Shown here: positions 7,251-15,374 of the stretch, piece by piece
Numbering within the stretch: the stretch's first letter is position 1
Layout of the letters: the number at the start of each line of letters is the position of its first letter
Origin: an uncultured Saprospiraceae bacterium
GTDB lineage: Bacteria; Bacteroidota; Bacteroidia; Chitinophagales; Saprospiraceae
Assembly: GCA_937934275.1 (NCBI GenBank)
Contig: CALHAM010000067.1
Location: 1 to 32,588 of the forward strand
Reading direction: 5' to 3'
DNA length: 32,588 nucleotides
Translations under genes and position numbers: made by a program
Notes under the pieces: generated by a model
Seen by the model: only the letters and a program-made list of their open reading frames with translations
The model's database searches: none
Told to the model about the DNA's origin: nothing

Positions 7251-9701
7251 ATGAAAATTTCGCTGAATTGGCTTCGAGAGTTTCTCGATATAGATAAAAA
7301 GCCTGAAGAAATTGCGGATATACTGACCTCGCTGGGATTAGAAGTAGAAGGATGGGCGCTTGTCAGACCTTCACCGGTAGACTTGGATCGCGTCCTCACA
7401 GGTGTTGTAGTGGCGTGTTCTCGCATACCCAACAGCGATCATCTTTCGGCGACACACGTAGACGTGGGCGACGGTCAGGTGCGCTCCGTAGTTTGCGGAG
7501 CGCCTAACGTAGCGCTTGGGCAGCGCGTGCTGTTGGCGTTGCCTGGCGCGCGCGTCTTGGGCAAAGACGGGCAGCTCTTCCAGATTGCCGAGCGCAAAGT
7601 ACGCGGAGTGCTCTCGCAAGGCATGATCTGCGCTGAAGATGAACTCGGCATCGGCGACGACCATTCCGGCATCTTAGTGTTGCCCGACGACACACCTCTA
7701 GGGTTGACAGCTGACGTATACTTGGGCTTATCCTCCGATGTGGTTTTTGACATCGGACTTACCCCCAACCGCGCCGACGCCACCAGCCATATGGGTGTGG
7801 CGAGCGACTTGCTGGCCTGGCTGCGCTATCGCGAAAACCCACGGGCCCAACTCCGCCTACCTTCCGATGCGTTGGCTTGGCCCAGCGGCCTTAAGCCTTA
7901 TCCCGTCCTTGTGGAAGCCCCTGAAGCCTGTCAGCGCTACATGGCCCTGCTCTTTTGCGGGGTGCGCGTGGGCGAAAGTCCTCAATGGCTCCGCCAGCGC
8001 CTCGAAGCCTTGGGGCAGCGACCCATCAACAACATCGTGGACATCACCAACTACGTCCGTCTGGAGCTCGGCCACCCGCTCCACGCCTTCGATGCCGCTC
8101 GCATTGGTGGTGATCTTATCCGCGTCATGACGCTGCCCGAGGGTACGCCCTTCACTACTCTTGACGGTGAAAAGCGCCGCCTGTCTGCCGAAGACTTAAT
8201 GATTTGCGATGCTAACGCCCAACCTCTGTGCATCGCAGGCGTATTCGGCGGCGCTGAAAGCGGCGTTTCAGAAAACACGACCGACGTCCTCCTCGAATGC
8301 GCCCGCTTTCATCCCACTTGGATACGGCGCACTATGCTGCGCCACGCCTTGCGCACCGACGCTGCCTGGACGTTCGAAAAAGGCGTGGACCCCAATGGAT
8401 GCCCCCAAGCTCTCCGACGCGCCGCCGCCCTCATCCTTGAATTGGCCGGCGGACAAATCGCCTCTGACCTAACCGACGTTTATCCCGAACCTCTCCAGCC
8501 CGCGCGAGTGCCTATCACCTATCACTACGTACGTATGCTGAGCGGCGCCGACCTGTCGGCCAAAACCGTGGAGGACATCCTCACCGCCTTAAACATCCGC
8601 GTAGAGGACAAGACCGATGCCGGCCTCACAGCCATCGTGCCCACCAATAAACCCGACGTAACACGCCCGGCCGATATCGTGGAAGAAATTTTGCGCGTCT
8701 ACGGGCTAGATAACATCCCTACACCTACCCGCCTATACATCAGCCTGGAAATTGCGCAGCACCCCACGCGTGAAAGCGTGCGCCGTTGCGCCGCTGACTT
8801 CTTGGCCGCCAATGGCTTTTTAGAGTGCATGAGCCTATCGTTGACCAATTCGGCCTATTACGTTGGCCCTCAGGCGTTGTTGCCTCTGCCGTCCGAGCAA
8901 ATTGTGTTTGTCCACAACACAGCCAACCAAGGCCTCGACTGCATGCGGCCTACTCTGCTTTTCAGCGCTTTGGAAAACGCCCAGCGCAACCAAAACCACC
9001 AAAACCACGACTTGCGCCTGTTCGAACTGGGTAAAATCTATCGCGCACCGCTCGACGAAGCCGCCGAAAGCGAGCGCCTCAGCCTCCTGCTCTGCGGCGC
9101 ACACAGCCCAGAAAGCTGGCAGCCGACCTCAAAGACACACGTAGACTTCTATACCCTCAAGGCTTACGTATGCCAACTGCTCGACCGCCTTGGCGTTCGA
9201 GGCTTCCAGGAGACTGCCCTTCAGCAAAAGTTGCCCTACCGCTATGCCTTGCGCTACCATCGAGGCTCCCAAACGTTGGTTACTTTTGGTGAAATCGCTC
9301 CTGCTCTCCTGCGCGCTTTGGAGGTTAAAGGCCCCGTGTTCTATGCTGAAATGGACTTCGATGCCCTCTACAGGGCCGCAGCTACCCAAAAAGTACACTT
9401 CTCCGAACCCAGCAAGTTCCCCGTGGTGCGGCGCGATTTGGCTTTAGTGATCGACCAAAGCATCACCTTCGCCCAGATCCGCCAACTGGCTTTTAAAACA
9501 GAAAAACGTCTGCTTCGCGAGGTCAACCTCTTCGACGTGTTCGAAGACGCTCAAAAAATTGGCCCCGGCAAAAAATCTTACGCCGTCAGCTTTGTCTTTG
9601 AGAGTGCCGAGCGCACCTTGCAAGGCAAAGAAATAGACGCCGTCATGCAACAACTACAGCAGGCCTTCGAGCAAAAACTTCAGGCCTCTATCCGAAAATA
9701 A
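7251..9701 (+). CDS. pheT: Phenylalanine--tRNA ligase beta subunit
   Basis: Together with PheS it charges tRNA-Phe in the cytosol. The 816-residue length is normal for the bacterial beta subunit. Visible domains in order: an N-terminal MKISLNWLREFLDI start; an EMAP/OB tRNA-binding domain (~40-150: VVVACSRIPNSDHL, VVCGAPNV); the B3/B4 editing domain with LGQRPINNIVDITNYV and HPLHAFDA; B5 with the VPTNKPDVTRPADIVEEILRVYG region; the catalytic-like core; and a C-terminal FDX-ACB anticodon-binding domain (~717-816: FSEPSKFPVVRRDLALVI). The ATG at 7251 is chosen over a TTG at 7248. pheS is not in the window, so the two subunits are encoded apart. rny follows after 54 bases. Confidence 0.97.
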   Translation: MKISLNWLREFLDIDKKPEEIADILTSLGLEVEGWALVRPSPVDLDRVLTGVVVACSRIPNSDHLSATHVDVGDGQVRSVVCGAPNVALGQRVLLALPGARVLGKDGQLFQIAERKVRGVLSQGMICAEDELGIGDDHSGILVLPDDTPLGLTADVYLGLSSDVVFDIGLTPNRADATSHMGVASDLLAWLRYRENPRAQLRLPSDALAWPSGLKPYPVLVEAPEACQRYMALLFCGVRVGESPQWLRQRLEALGQRPINNIVDITNYVRLELGHPLHAFDAARIGGDLIRVMTLPEGTPFTTLDGEKRRLSAEDLMICDANAQPLCIAGVFGGAESGVSENTTDVLLECARFHPTWIRRTMLRHALRTDAAWTFEKGVDPNGCPQALRRAAALILELAGGQIASDLTDVYPEPLQPARVPITYHYVRMLSGADLSAKTVEDILTALNIRVEDKTDAGLTAIVPTNKPDVTRPADIVEEILRVYGLDNIPTPTRLYISLEIAQHPTRESVRRCAADFLAANGFLECMSLSLTNSAYYVGPQALLPLPSEQIVFVHNTANQGLDCMRPTLLFSALENAQRNQNHQNHDLRLFELGKIYRAPLDEAAESERLSLLLCGAHSPESWQPTSKTHVDFYTLKAYVCQLLDRLGVRGFQETALQQKLPYRYALRYHRGSQTLVTFGEIAPALLRALEVKGPVFYAEMDFDALYRAAATQKVHFSEPSKFPVVRRDLALVIDQSITFAQIRQLAFKTEKRLLREVNLFDVFEDAQKIGPGKKSYAVSFVFESAERTLQGKEIDAVMQQLQQAFEQKLQASIRK

Positions 9702-9755
9702 CCTCAAGCCCAATCCAAACCCATCAATTCGTTCACCGATTTAACTCGCATCGCA

Positions 9756-11438
9756 ATGGAAATCGCAATAGGACTTATTATAGGTCTCCTTATCGGAGGT
9801 GCTGTGGCATATTTTGCTGTCAGTCAGTCTTTCAAACGCGCCAATCAAAAGGCTATTGAAGAGGGCAACCGCCAGGCCGACCTCCTCATCCAGGAGGCGC
9901 GCCTATCGGCCAAGCGCATTATAGACGAAGCTACCCTCGAAGCCGAAAAGCGCATCAGCCGTGCTGAAGCTGAAAACGAGCGCATCAAAAACAAAAAAAT
10001 TCAAGAAGCGAAAGAGCGCTACGCGCAAATGCGCAGCCAGTTTGAGGCCGAAAAAGCCCAGCATCTGGTCAAACTCAAAGAGTTAGAAGTCGAGGTGGTC
10101 GGCAAGCAAAAAGACCTCCAAGTGCAGCAAGAGCAGTTTCAGGCACAAGTTCGAGAAGTAAACGCTCGGAAAGCAGAGCTCGAAAACCGCGAGGCTGAAC
10201 TTAACCTGCTGCGCGACAATTTAGAAAAGCAGCTCAAAATCGTCCAGAAAAAGCGCGAAGAACTCGATGCAGCGAACGAAGAGCGTATCAAAATGCTCGA
10301 AAAAATTGCCCAGCTAACTCAGCAAGAGGCTAAGGAGCAACTGCTCGAAGCCGTTCGCGCCAAAAGCGAAAGCGAGGCCCGCGCCATCGTGCAGGAAGTC
10401 ATTACCGAAGCGCGCAATACCGCTAACAAGGAAGCCAAAAAAATTGTCATTCAGACCATTCAGCGCACCGCCGCTGAGTTCACCATTGAGAACACCGTAT
10501 CGGTGTTTAACTTGGAGAACGACGACATGAAGGGCCAGATCATCGGTCGCGAGGGCCGCAACATTCGCGCCCTTGAAGCGGCCACGGGGGTTGAAATCAT
10601 TGTGGACGACACGCCCGAAGCCATCGTGCTCTCCTCTTTCGACCCTATTCGGCGCGAAATTGCCCGCCTATCGCTCCAGCGCTTAGTGGCCGATGGGCGC
10701 ATCCACCCGCAGCGCATCGAGGAAGTGGTGGCCAAAGTGTCGCGTCAGATAGAAGAGCAAATCGTCGAAATTGGCGAGCGTACCGTTATTGAGCTGGGTA
10801 TCCACGGCCTAAACCCCGCCTTGGTGCGCATGGTGGGCCGCATGCGCTTCCGCTCCTCCTACGGTCAAAACCTGCTTAAGCACTCCATTGAAACGGCCAA
10901 CCTGTGTTCCATCATGGCTGCCGAACTGGGCCTCAACCCCAAGCAAGTCAAAATGGCCAAGCGCGCCGGCTTGTTGCACGACATCGGAAAAGTAGCCGAG
11001 GAAGAGACCGAACTATCGCACGCCATTTTAGGCATGAAAATGTGCGAGCAGTACGGCGAGCATCCTGTCGTCATCAATGCTGTGGGCGCTCACCACGACG
11101 AGATCGAAATGGACAACATCATTTCGCCCATCGTTCAGGCCTGCGATGCTATCTCCGGCGCTCGCCCTGGCGCACGCCGCGAAATTCTGGAAAACTACCT
11201 CAAGCGCATCGGTGAATTGGAAGAGCTGGCCATGAGCTACGAAGGCGTCTCCAAGGCCTTTGCCATGCAGGCGGGTCGCGAACTGCGCGTCATTGTCGAG
11301 GCTGAAAAGGTAACCGACCAATACGCCGACGACCTGTCGTTCCTCATCTCTAAGCGCATTGAAGAGGAAATGCAGTATCCGGGCCAAATCCGCGTAACCG
11401 TCATCCGCGAAAAGCGCTCGGTAGCCTACGCGCGATAG
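9756..11438 (+). CDS. rny: Ribonuclease Y
   Basis: A membrane-anchored endoribonuclease that starts mRNA decay. The 560-residue protein has the family architecture: an N-terminal transmembrane helix (~3-22, [20 protein letters not shown]); a long charged coiled coil (~25-240); a KH RNA-binding domain around residue 260 ([19 protein letters not shown]); an HD phosphohydrolase domain with His408-Asp409 in LLHDIGK and a downstream AHHDEIE; and a conserved C-terminus ending [18 protein letters not shown]. It is somewhat longer than the ~520 residues of the Bacillus enzyme, within the coiled coil. It follows pheT by 54 bases with no terminator between, so cotranscription is plausible, and it is closed by a strong terminator. 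Confidence 0.97.
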   Translation: MEIAIGLIIGLLIGGAVAYFAVSQSFKRANQKAIEEGNRQADLLIQEARLSAKRIIDEATLEAEKRISRAEAENERIKNKKIQEAKERYAQMRSQFEAEKAQHLVKLKELEVEVVGKQKDLQVQQEQFQAQVREVNARKAELENREAELNLLRDNLEKQLKIVQKKREELDAANEERIKMLEKIAQLTQQEAKEQLLEAVRAKSESEARAIVQEVITEARNTANKEAKKIVIQTIQRTAAEFTIENTVSVFNLENDDMKGQIIGREGRNIRALEAATGVEIIVDDTPEAIVLSSFDPIRREIARLSLQRLVADGRIHPQRIEEVVAKVSRQIEEQIVEIGERTVIELGIHGLNPALVRMVGRMRFRSSYGQNLLKHSIETANLCSIMAAELGLNPKQVKMAKRAGLLHDIGKVAEEETELSHAILGMKMCEQYGEHPVVINAVGAHHDEIEMDNIISPIVQACDAISGARPGARREILENYLKRIGELEELAMSYEGVSKAFAMQAGRELRVIVEAEKVTDQYADDLSFLISKRIEEEMQYPGQIRVTVIREKRSVAYAR

Positions 11439-11466
11439 CCGCCATCGGAAAAGCGAAAAGTGCTCA

Positions 11467-11510
11467 AGCCGCCATTCGCGTAACGCGCGCCAATGGCGGC
11501 TCTCTTTTTG
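11467..11510 (+). terminator. Intrinsic terminator after rny
   Basis: AGCCGCCATT (11467-11476) pairs perfectly with AATGGCGGCT (11492-11501). A GC-rich inner loop lies between them and TCTTTTTG follows. The 10-bp stem plus five T residues is a textbook Rho-independent terminator, 28 bases past the rny stop. Confidence 0.9.
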
Positions 11511-11598
11511 TACGCGCATCTTGCTCACCGACAAAAAACCAGCGCCAAGCCACTGCTGCGAGCGAAAATCGAACGTCGGCCCTTACGCCAGCTACTCC

Positions 11599-12873
11599 TC
11601 ACCGCCTCCGATACCCCCGCCATCCGTAATACAAAATATAGATGTATGCTGGTAACAACACCACCTGTAGGGCAATGCGCGGCCCCACTTCGGGAAGGTC
11701 GGACAGCAACCCATACAGCTGGGGCAGAAGAGCGCCGCCCACAATGCCCATGATGAGTAGGGCCGAACCCACCTGAGTTAAACGACCTAATCCGTGGATG
11801 GCCAACGGGAAAATAGCGGGCCACATCACCGCGTTAGCCAGCCCCAGCAGCGCTACGCACGTCAGCGCAAAGACACCCGTAGTGAAATAGGCGCCCACCG
11901 AGAGTGCAATGCCCAAAAGCGCCGAATAGCGCAGGAAGTTCTCCTGCGACACGTAGCGAGGAATGAGCAGAATGCTCAGCAGGTAGCCGATGAGCATGCC
12001 CGTAAGTGTCAGTGAAGTGAAGTATTTCGTCTGGTCCAGCTCGAAGCCTAAAAAACGCCCGTAGAGCACAATGCCATCACCGGCCATTACCTCCGCCCCC
12101 ACGTAAAAAAAAATGGCCAACACGCCCAACCACAAATGCGGGAACTGCCAAATGCTGCGGCCATCCAAGGGCCTGGAGGCGTCCGAAACCTCGTGAGCTG
12201 GGTTAATTTCCGGCAACGGCGAGCGCCGGATAAACAGCGCCAACAAAGCCAGTACTGCTGCCATAACCACATACGGCGGAATGGCGCGCGCCGCCAAAGC
12301 ATCGAGCAACTCAGCCTTCTGAGTGGCATCTGCCGCAGCATTTATCTGAGCTTCTATCTCTTTAGCGCCGCGCAACACAATGCTGCTCAGAAGGATAGGG
12401 CTGAGAATGCCGGCTACTTTGTTGCAAATGCCCATAATACTGATGCGCTGCGCAGCGCTTTCCAACGGCCCAATGATGCTCACGTACGGGTTAACTGCTG
12501 TCTGCAAAATAGACAATCCCATGCCTTGCACAAACAGACCCGTCAGGAAAAGACCGTAAACGCGCATTTGAGCAGCCGGAATGAAAACCAAACAACCCAT
12601 AGCCATGACAAGCAGCCCCAGTGCCATGCCGTCCTTAAACCCCGTGCGGCCTAAAATGGCCGAAGAAGGTAAGGCTAAGAAAAAGTAGCTGAGGTAAAAG
12701 GCCGACGTTACTAACAGCGCTTGCCATTCGCGCTGCAGATCGCAAGCCAACTTCAGAAATGGAATGAGCGAGCCATTGAGCCAGGTAACAAAACCAAAGA
12801 TGAAAAAGAGCAACCCCAGCAGCATCATCTGACGCCAGTAGTCACTTATCGGACGAGTAGCGATGTTTTGCAT
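11599..12873 (-). CDS. MFS sugar transporter, FucP/GluP (glucose/galactose) family
   Basis: A 424-residue inner-membrane transporter with about 12 predicted helices, most likely proton- or sodium-coupled monosaccharide uptake. The family is recognised from LLGLLFFIFGFVTWLNGSLIPFLK in the first helix, SAFYLSYFFLALPSS in the second, and the diagnostic GMGLSILQTAVNPYVS around residues 150-165. A hydrophilic central loop (AKEIEAQINAAADATQKAE) separates the halves. The frame is open back to 13077, but the ATG at 12873 (MQNIATRPISDYW) gives the usual short cytoplasmic N-terminus and follows a -7 box. It is divergent from a sugar-phosphate nucleotidyltransferase, so both may serve uptake and activation of one sugar. 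Exact substrate is unknown. Confidence 0.9.
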   Translation of the reverse strand: MQNIATRPISDYWRQMMLLGLLFFIFGFVTWLNGSLIPFLKLACDLQREWQALLVTSAFYLSYFFLALPSSAILGRTGFKDGMALGLLVMAMGCLVFIPAAQMRVYGLFLTGLFVQGMGLSILQTAVNPYVSIIGPLESAAQRISIMGICNKVAGILSPILLSSIVLRGAKEIEAQINAAADATQKAELLDALAARAIPPYVVMAAVLALLALFIRRSPLPEINPAHEVSDASRPLDGRSIWQFPHLWLGVLAIFFYVGAEVMAGDGIVLYGRFLGFELDQTKYFTSLTLTGMLIGYLLSILLIPRYVSQENFLRYSALLGIALSVGAYFTTGVFALTCVALLGLANAVMWPAIFPLAIHGLGRLTQVGSALLIMGIVGGALLPQLYGLLSDLPEVGPRIALQVVLLPAYIYILYYGWRGYRRR

Positions 12874-12933
12874 AGATACAGGCAGCAGTCTAGGTGCATA
12901 GGCTAAACCGTTTTCACGACTTTTGCGCTCGGG

Positions 12934-12941
12934 CAAAGGTA
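12934..12941 (-). promoter_or_regulatory. Candidate -7 box (TACCTTTG) for the sugar transporter
   Basis: On the minus strand this matches TAnnTTTG, 60 bases before the ATG at 12873, in the divergent intergenic region. No clear -33 element was found. Confidence 0.5.
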
Positions 12942-13093
12942 GGCGCAGCCAAAGGCTAAAATGAAAAATAAAAAAAATAGAAACGTCAAAAAATGTGCGT
13001 ATTTGCGCAACTTCTGTATTCTGCACCTTGTGCTGTCCTTCCTCCCTAGAAAAGCCACAACCAACTGCCCAAGCCACCTACCAACTTCTTGTT

Positions 13094-13128
13094 CATTTTT
13101 CACTTTTCATTTTTCATTTTTCCTTTTC
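13094..13128 (+). repeat. Heptanucleotide repeat CATTTTT in the nucleotidyltransferase leader
   Basis: Five consecutive 7-base units: CATTTTT, CACTTTT, CATTTTT, CATTTTT, CCTTTTC, ending one base before the ATG at 13130. The tract occupies the place of the ribosome binding site. Simple repeats of this kind can change length by slippage. Confidence 0.75.
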
Positions 13129-13129
13129 C

Positions 13130-14017
13130 ATGCACCCCACCCTTGTCATTCTGGCTGCTGGCATAGGCTCGCGTTACGGCGGCCTCAAACAAGTGGACGG
13201 CGTCGGCCCGAGAGGCGAAGCTATTCTCGAATTTTCCCTTTACGATGCTCGGCAGGCGGGTTTTGCCAGGGCCGTCATCGTTTTGCGCAAAGCCATTGAA
13301 GAAGAATTTCGCCAGCGCATTGGCGCTCGGGTCGAGCGGTTGATGCCGGTGGAGTACGCCTTTCAAGAAATGGATACGGCCTTGGATTGGCTGCCCGAAA
13401 TACCGCGACGCGAAAAGCCTTGGGGGACAGGGCACGCCATTTTGGCAGCTCGTCCTTGCGTGCACGAGCCTTTCGCTACCATCAACGCCGACGACTTTTA
13501 TGGCGCAGCCGCTTTCCAAGTCATGGCCCGCTTTCTGCGAGATGAATGTGCGCCCGACCAGTATGGCATGGTTGCCTATCGCCTCGGCAACACCCTATCG
13601 GAAAACGGCGCCGTCTCTCGCGGCTTGTGCTCGGTAAGCCCAGCAGGCTATTTAACGGATGTAGTGGAGCACACCAATATCGAACACTTGAATGGGGGCA
13701 TTGGATTTGTTGATGACGACGGGCGGCCTCATTTTTTGGCGGCTGAAACGCCCGTCTCCATGAATTTCTGGGGCTTTCATCCCAGTCTTTTCGAGCACTT
13801 GGACGCCCAATTTCGCGCCTTTGTGCAACAAAACCGAGACAACCCGGGGGCCGAATTTTATATTCCCAGTGTAGTGAGTCAGTTGGTACGCCAGGCGCGT
13901 GTGCGCGTGCGTGTGGAGACTTGTGAAAGTCCGTGGTACGGGGTTACTTATCCGGCCGATAAGGCTACGGTGCAGGCGGCGCTAGCGGCGCTGTATCCGG
14001 AGGGCTTAAAGGAGTGA
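13130..14017 (+). CDS. Sugar-phosphate nucleotidyltransferase
   Basis: A 295-residue cytosolic NTP-transferase. The N-terminus carries the pyrophosphorylase signature in a family-specific form (LVILAAGIGSRYGGLKQVDGVGPRGE). EFSLYDA, an EKPWGTGHAILAA motif at ~103-115 and the metal-binding INADDFYG around residue 125 follow, with VSMNFWGFHPSLFE in the C-terminal half. These enzymes join a sugar-1-phosphate to a nucleotide; the sugar cannot be read from sequence. In other Bacteroidota a close relative is often near a hexosamine-kinase-like gene, which is absent here. The open frame begins at 12995, but the ATG at 13130 starts directly at the nucleotide-binding strand. The divergent neighbour is a sugar transporter. 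Confidence 0.9.
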   Translation: MHPTLVILAAGIGSRYGGLKQVDGVGPRGEAILEFSLYDARQAGFARAVIVLRKAIEEEFRQRIGARVERLMPVEYAFQEMDTALDWLPEIPRREKPWGTGHAILAARPCVHEPFATINADDFYGAAAFQVMARFLRDECAPDQYGMVAYRLGNTLSENGAVSRGLCSVSPAGYLTDVVEHTNIEHLNGGIGFVDDDGRPHFLAAETPVSMNFWGFHPSLFEHLDAQFRAFVQQNRDNPGAEFYIPSVVSQLVRQARVRVRVETCESPWYGVTYPADKATVQAALAALYPEGLKE

Positions 14018-14163
14018 GGCTGCGCGGCAAGAGGCACGCCTCAAGGTCTCGGGTGTCCCTTGTTGCCTCCCTCGGGAACGACTATTCGTTGCCGGGTGAG
14101 CACTCTACCTGCAGCCTTTTTTCGGTTCGATGCGCCTCGCTGTCTTGCAGCGGGATTGGTTTC

Positions 14164-15174
14164 CTAAGGGAGCTCTTCTGGTACAGCCATCAGTTCTGCC
14201 CGAGAGCCGTTGCGCAGCACCTCGAGGCGCAGCCGCTGGCCTATGGTGTCAGCGGTCAGCATTTTGTGGAGGGCGTCTATGGAGTCAATGGGCTGTTCAT
14301 GGGCGCGCACGAGCACGTCGCCAGGCTTTAAGCCAGCGCGAGCGGCTGGGCTGTTGGGTTCGGTGCTCTGCACCAGCACTCCACTGGCTGCGGGCAGATG
14401 AAGCTGCGCGACTAGGTGATGAGGCAGCGGCACATTTTGCGCTCCGATACCCAGGTAGCCGCGTCGGATGCGCCCTTCGAGCACCAACTTGCCCACAATG
14501 TACTGGGCTAAGTCGGAAGCCACGGCAAAACACAGGCCCTGAGCGGGCAAAATAACGGCCGTGTTGACCCCGATGACCTGCCCTTGGGAATTTACCAGCG
14601 GGCCACCGCTATTGCCCGGATTGAGGGCAGCGTCGGTCTGGATGACGTCATCTATCAGGCGGCCCGTCTGCGTGCGCAGCGTTCGGCCCAAAGCGCTGAC
14701 CACACCTGCCGTCACGGAGTGCTGAAAGCCAAAGGGATTGCCCACGGCGATGGCAATTTGGCCCACCCGCAAGCGGCGGCTTTCGCCAAAAACAACTGTG
14801 CTGAGCCAGCCGGTGTTTTCCAAGCGCACGACAGCGAGGTCGGTCGCTGGGTCGTCGCCCACCAGACGAGCCTCGAACGTGCGGCCATTGGGCAGAGTGC
14901 CCTCAATGCCCTCAGCACCACTGACGACGTGGCTGTTGGTAACCACCAGCCCATCCGTGCTGATGATAAAGCCGCTGCCGCTGCCCAAACTGTTGCGGCC
15001 GCTCTTTTTTCTTGTTTTTAAATGCACGACTGCTGGGCTAACCCGCTCTACTACCGCTACAACGGTGCGCGAATAGGCATCGAGCAGGGTGTCGTCTTGA
15101 GGGGCAGTACCTGAGCCGCTGGGCAACGGAGAAGCCGAGGCGTTTTCAGCCAAATCATAGGCGGAGTACATCAT
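14164..15174 (-). CDS. HtrA/Deg-like S1C serine protease with one PDZ domain, no evident export signal
   Basis: A 336-residue protein. The trypsin-like domain (~40-235) has the full triad: His82 in TNSHVVSG, Asp112 in PATDLAVV and Ser189 in LNPGNSGGPL. One PDZ domain follows (~238-328: RRGYLGIGAQ, AGLKPGDVLVRA). Such proteins degrade or refold damaged proteins. The N-terminus (MMYSAYDLAENASASPLPSG) has no signal peptide or membrane helix, and the frame upstream to 15327 does not supply one. A cytosolic location is therefore implied, unlike DegP/DegQ. Two ATGs in tandem (15174, 15171) could start it. It is divergent from the AbgT transporter, and its leader contains two inverted repeats. Confidence 0.9.
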   Translation of the reverse strand: MMYSAYDLAENASASPLPSGSGTAPQDDTLLDAYSRTVVAVVERVSPAVVHLKTRKKSGRNSLGSGSGFIISTDGLVVTNSHVVSGAEGIEGTLPNGRTFEARLVGDDPATDLAVVRLENTGWLSTVVFGESRRLRVGQIAIAVGNPFGFQHSVTAGVVSALGRTLRTQTGRLIDDVIQTDAALNPGNSGGPLVNSQGQVIGVNTAVILPAQGLCFAVASDLAQYIVGKLVLEGRIRRGYLGIGAQNVPLPHHLVAQLHLPAASGVLVQSTEPNSPAARAGLKPGDVLVRAHEQPIDSIDALHKMLTADTIGQRLRLEVLRNGSRAELMAVPEELP

Positions 15175-15182
15175 GCGTGCTC

Positions 15183-15206
15183 TCCGGCGAGGATGTGTGC
15201 GCCGGA
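15183..15206 (-). promoter_or_regulatory. Inverted repeat in the htrA leader (TCCGGCG / CGCCGGA)
   Basis: A perfect 7-bp inverted repeat with a 10-base loop, starting nine bases upstream of the protease start. In RNA it would form a GC-rich hairpin near the start codon and could affect translation. Confidence 0.5.
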
Positions 15207-15212
15207 ACACCA

Positions 15213-15235
15213 CCTGGCATGAAAAGTATGCCAGG
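15213..15235 (-). promoter_or_regulatory. Palindromic candidate operator or hairpin upstream of the htrA-like gene
   Basis: CCTGGCAT (15213-15220) and ATGCCAGG (15228-15235) form a perfect 8-bp inverted repeat separated by 7 bases. On the minus strand the centre reads CATACTTTTCATG, so a near-consensus -7 box (TACTTTTC for TAnnTTTG) lies within the palindrome. This geometry suits a repressor site, but a leader hairpin is equally possible. Confidence 0.5.
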
Positions 15236-15322
15236 GTAAAAGGCCTGCCATTTTGGCGGTTGTTCAAGGTGTTTGCCTTATTCAAAGGTGCCCTCGCAAA
15301 TAGTCTTTTCCGAATCCGCGCG

Positions 15323-15330
15323 TACATTTG
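15323..15330 (+). promoter_or_regulatory. Candidate -7 box (TACATTTG) for the AbgT-family gene
   Basis: A TAnnTTTG match 44 bases before the ATG at 15375. It lies inside the longer open frame from 15273 and so argues for the downstream start. Confidence 0.5.
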
Positions 15331-15374
15331 GGCGCCATCCGATGGTGTGTATTCTGTTCAAAAAAATCTTTTGC

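Noticed and set aside
6812-7297. Small genes in the hlyD-pheT gap
   Set aside because: Four overlapping frames of 60-87 codons on both strands lack signal peptides, motifs or consistent promoter placement, and they overlap the pheT promoter or the end of the adaptor gene.
12995-13129. N-terminal extension of the nucleotidyltransferase
   Set aside because: The extra residues derive from the CATTTTT repeat and the upstream region. The family's nucleotide-binding strand starts right after the ATG at 13130.
14018-14163. Terminator between the nucleotidyltransferase and the htrA-like gene (GGCTGC ... GCAGCC before TTTTTT)
   Set aside because: The arms are about 90 bases apart and the short GAGGC/GCCTC stem has no T-tract. 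I could not draw a convincing terminator for either strand.
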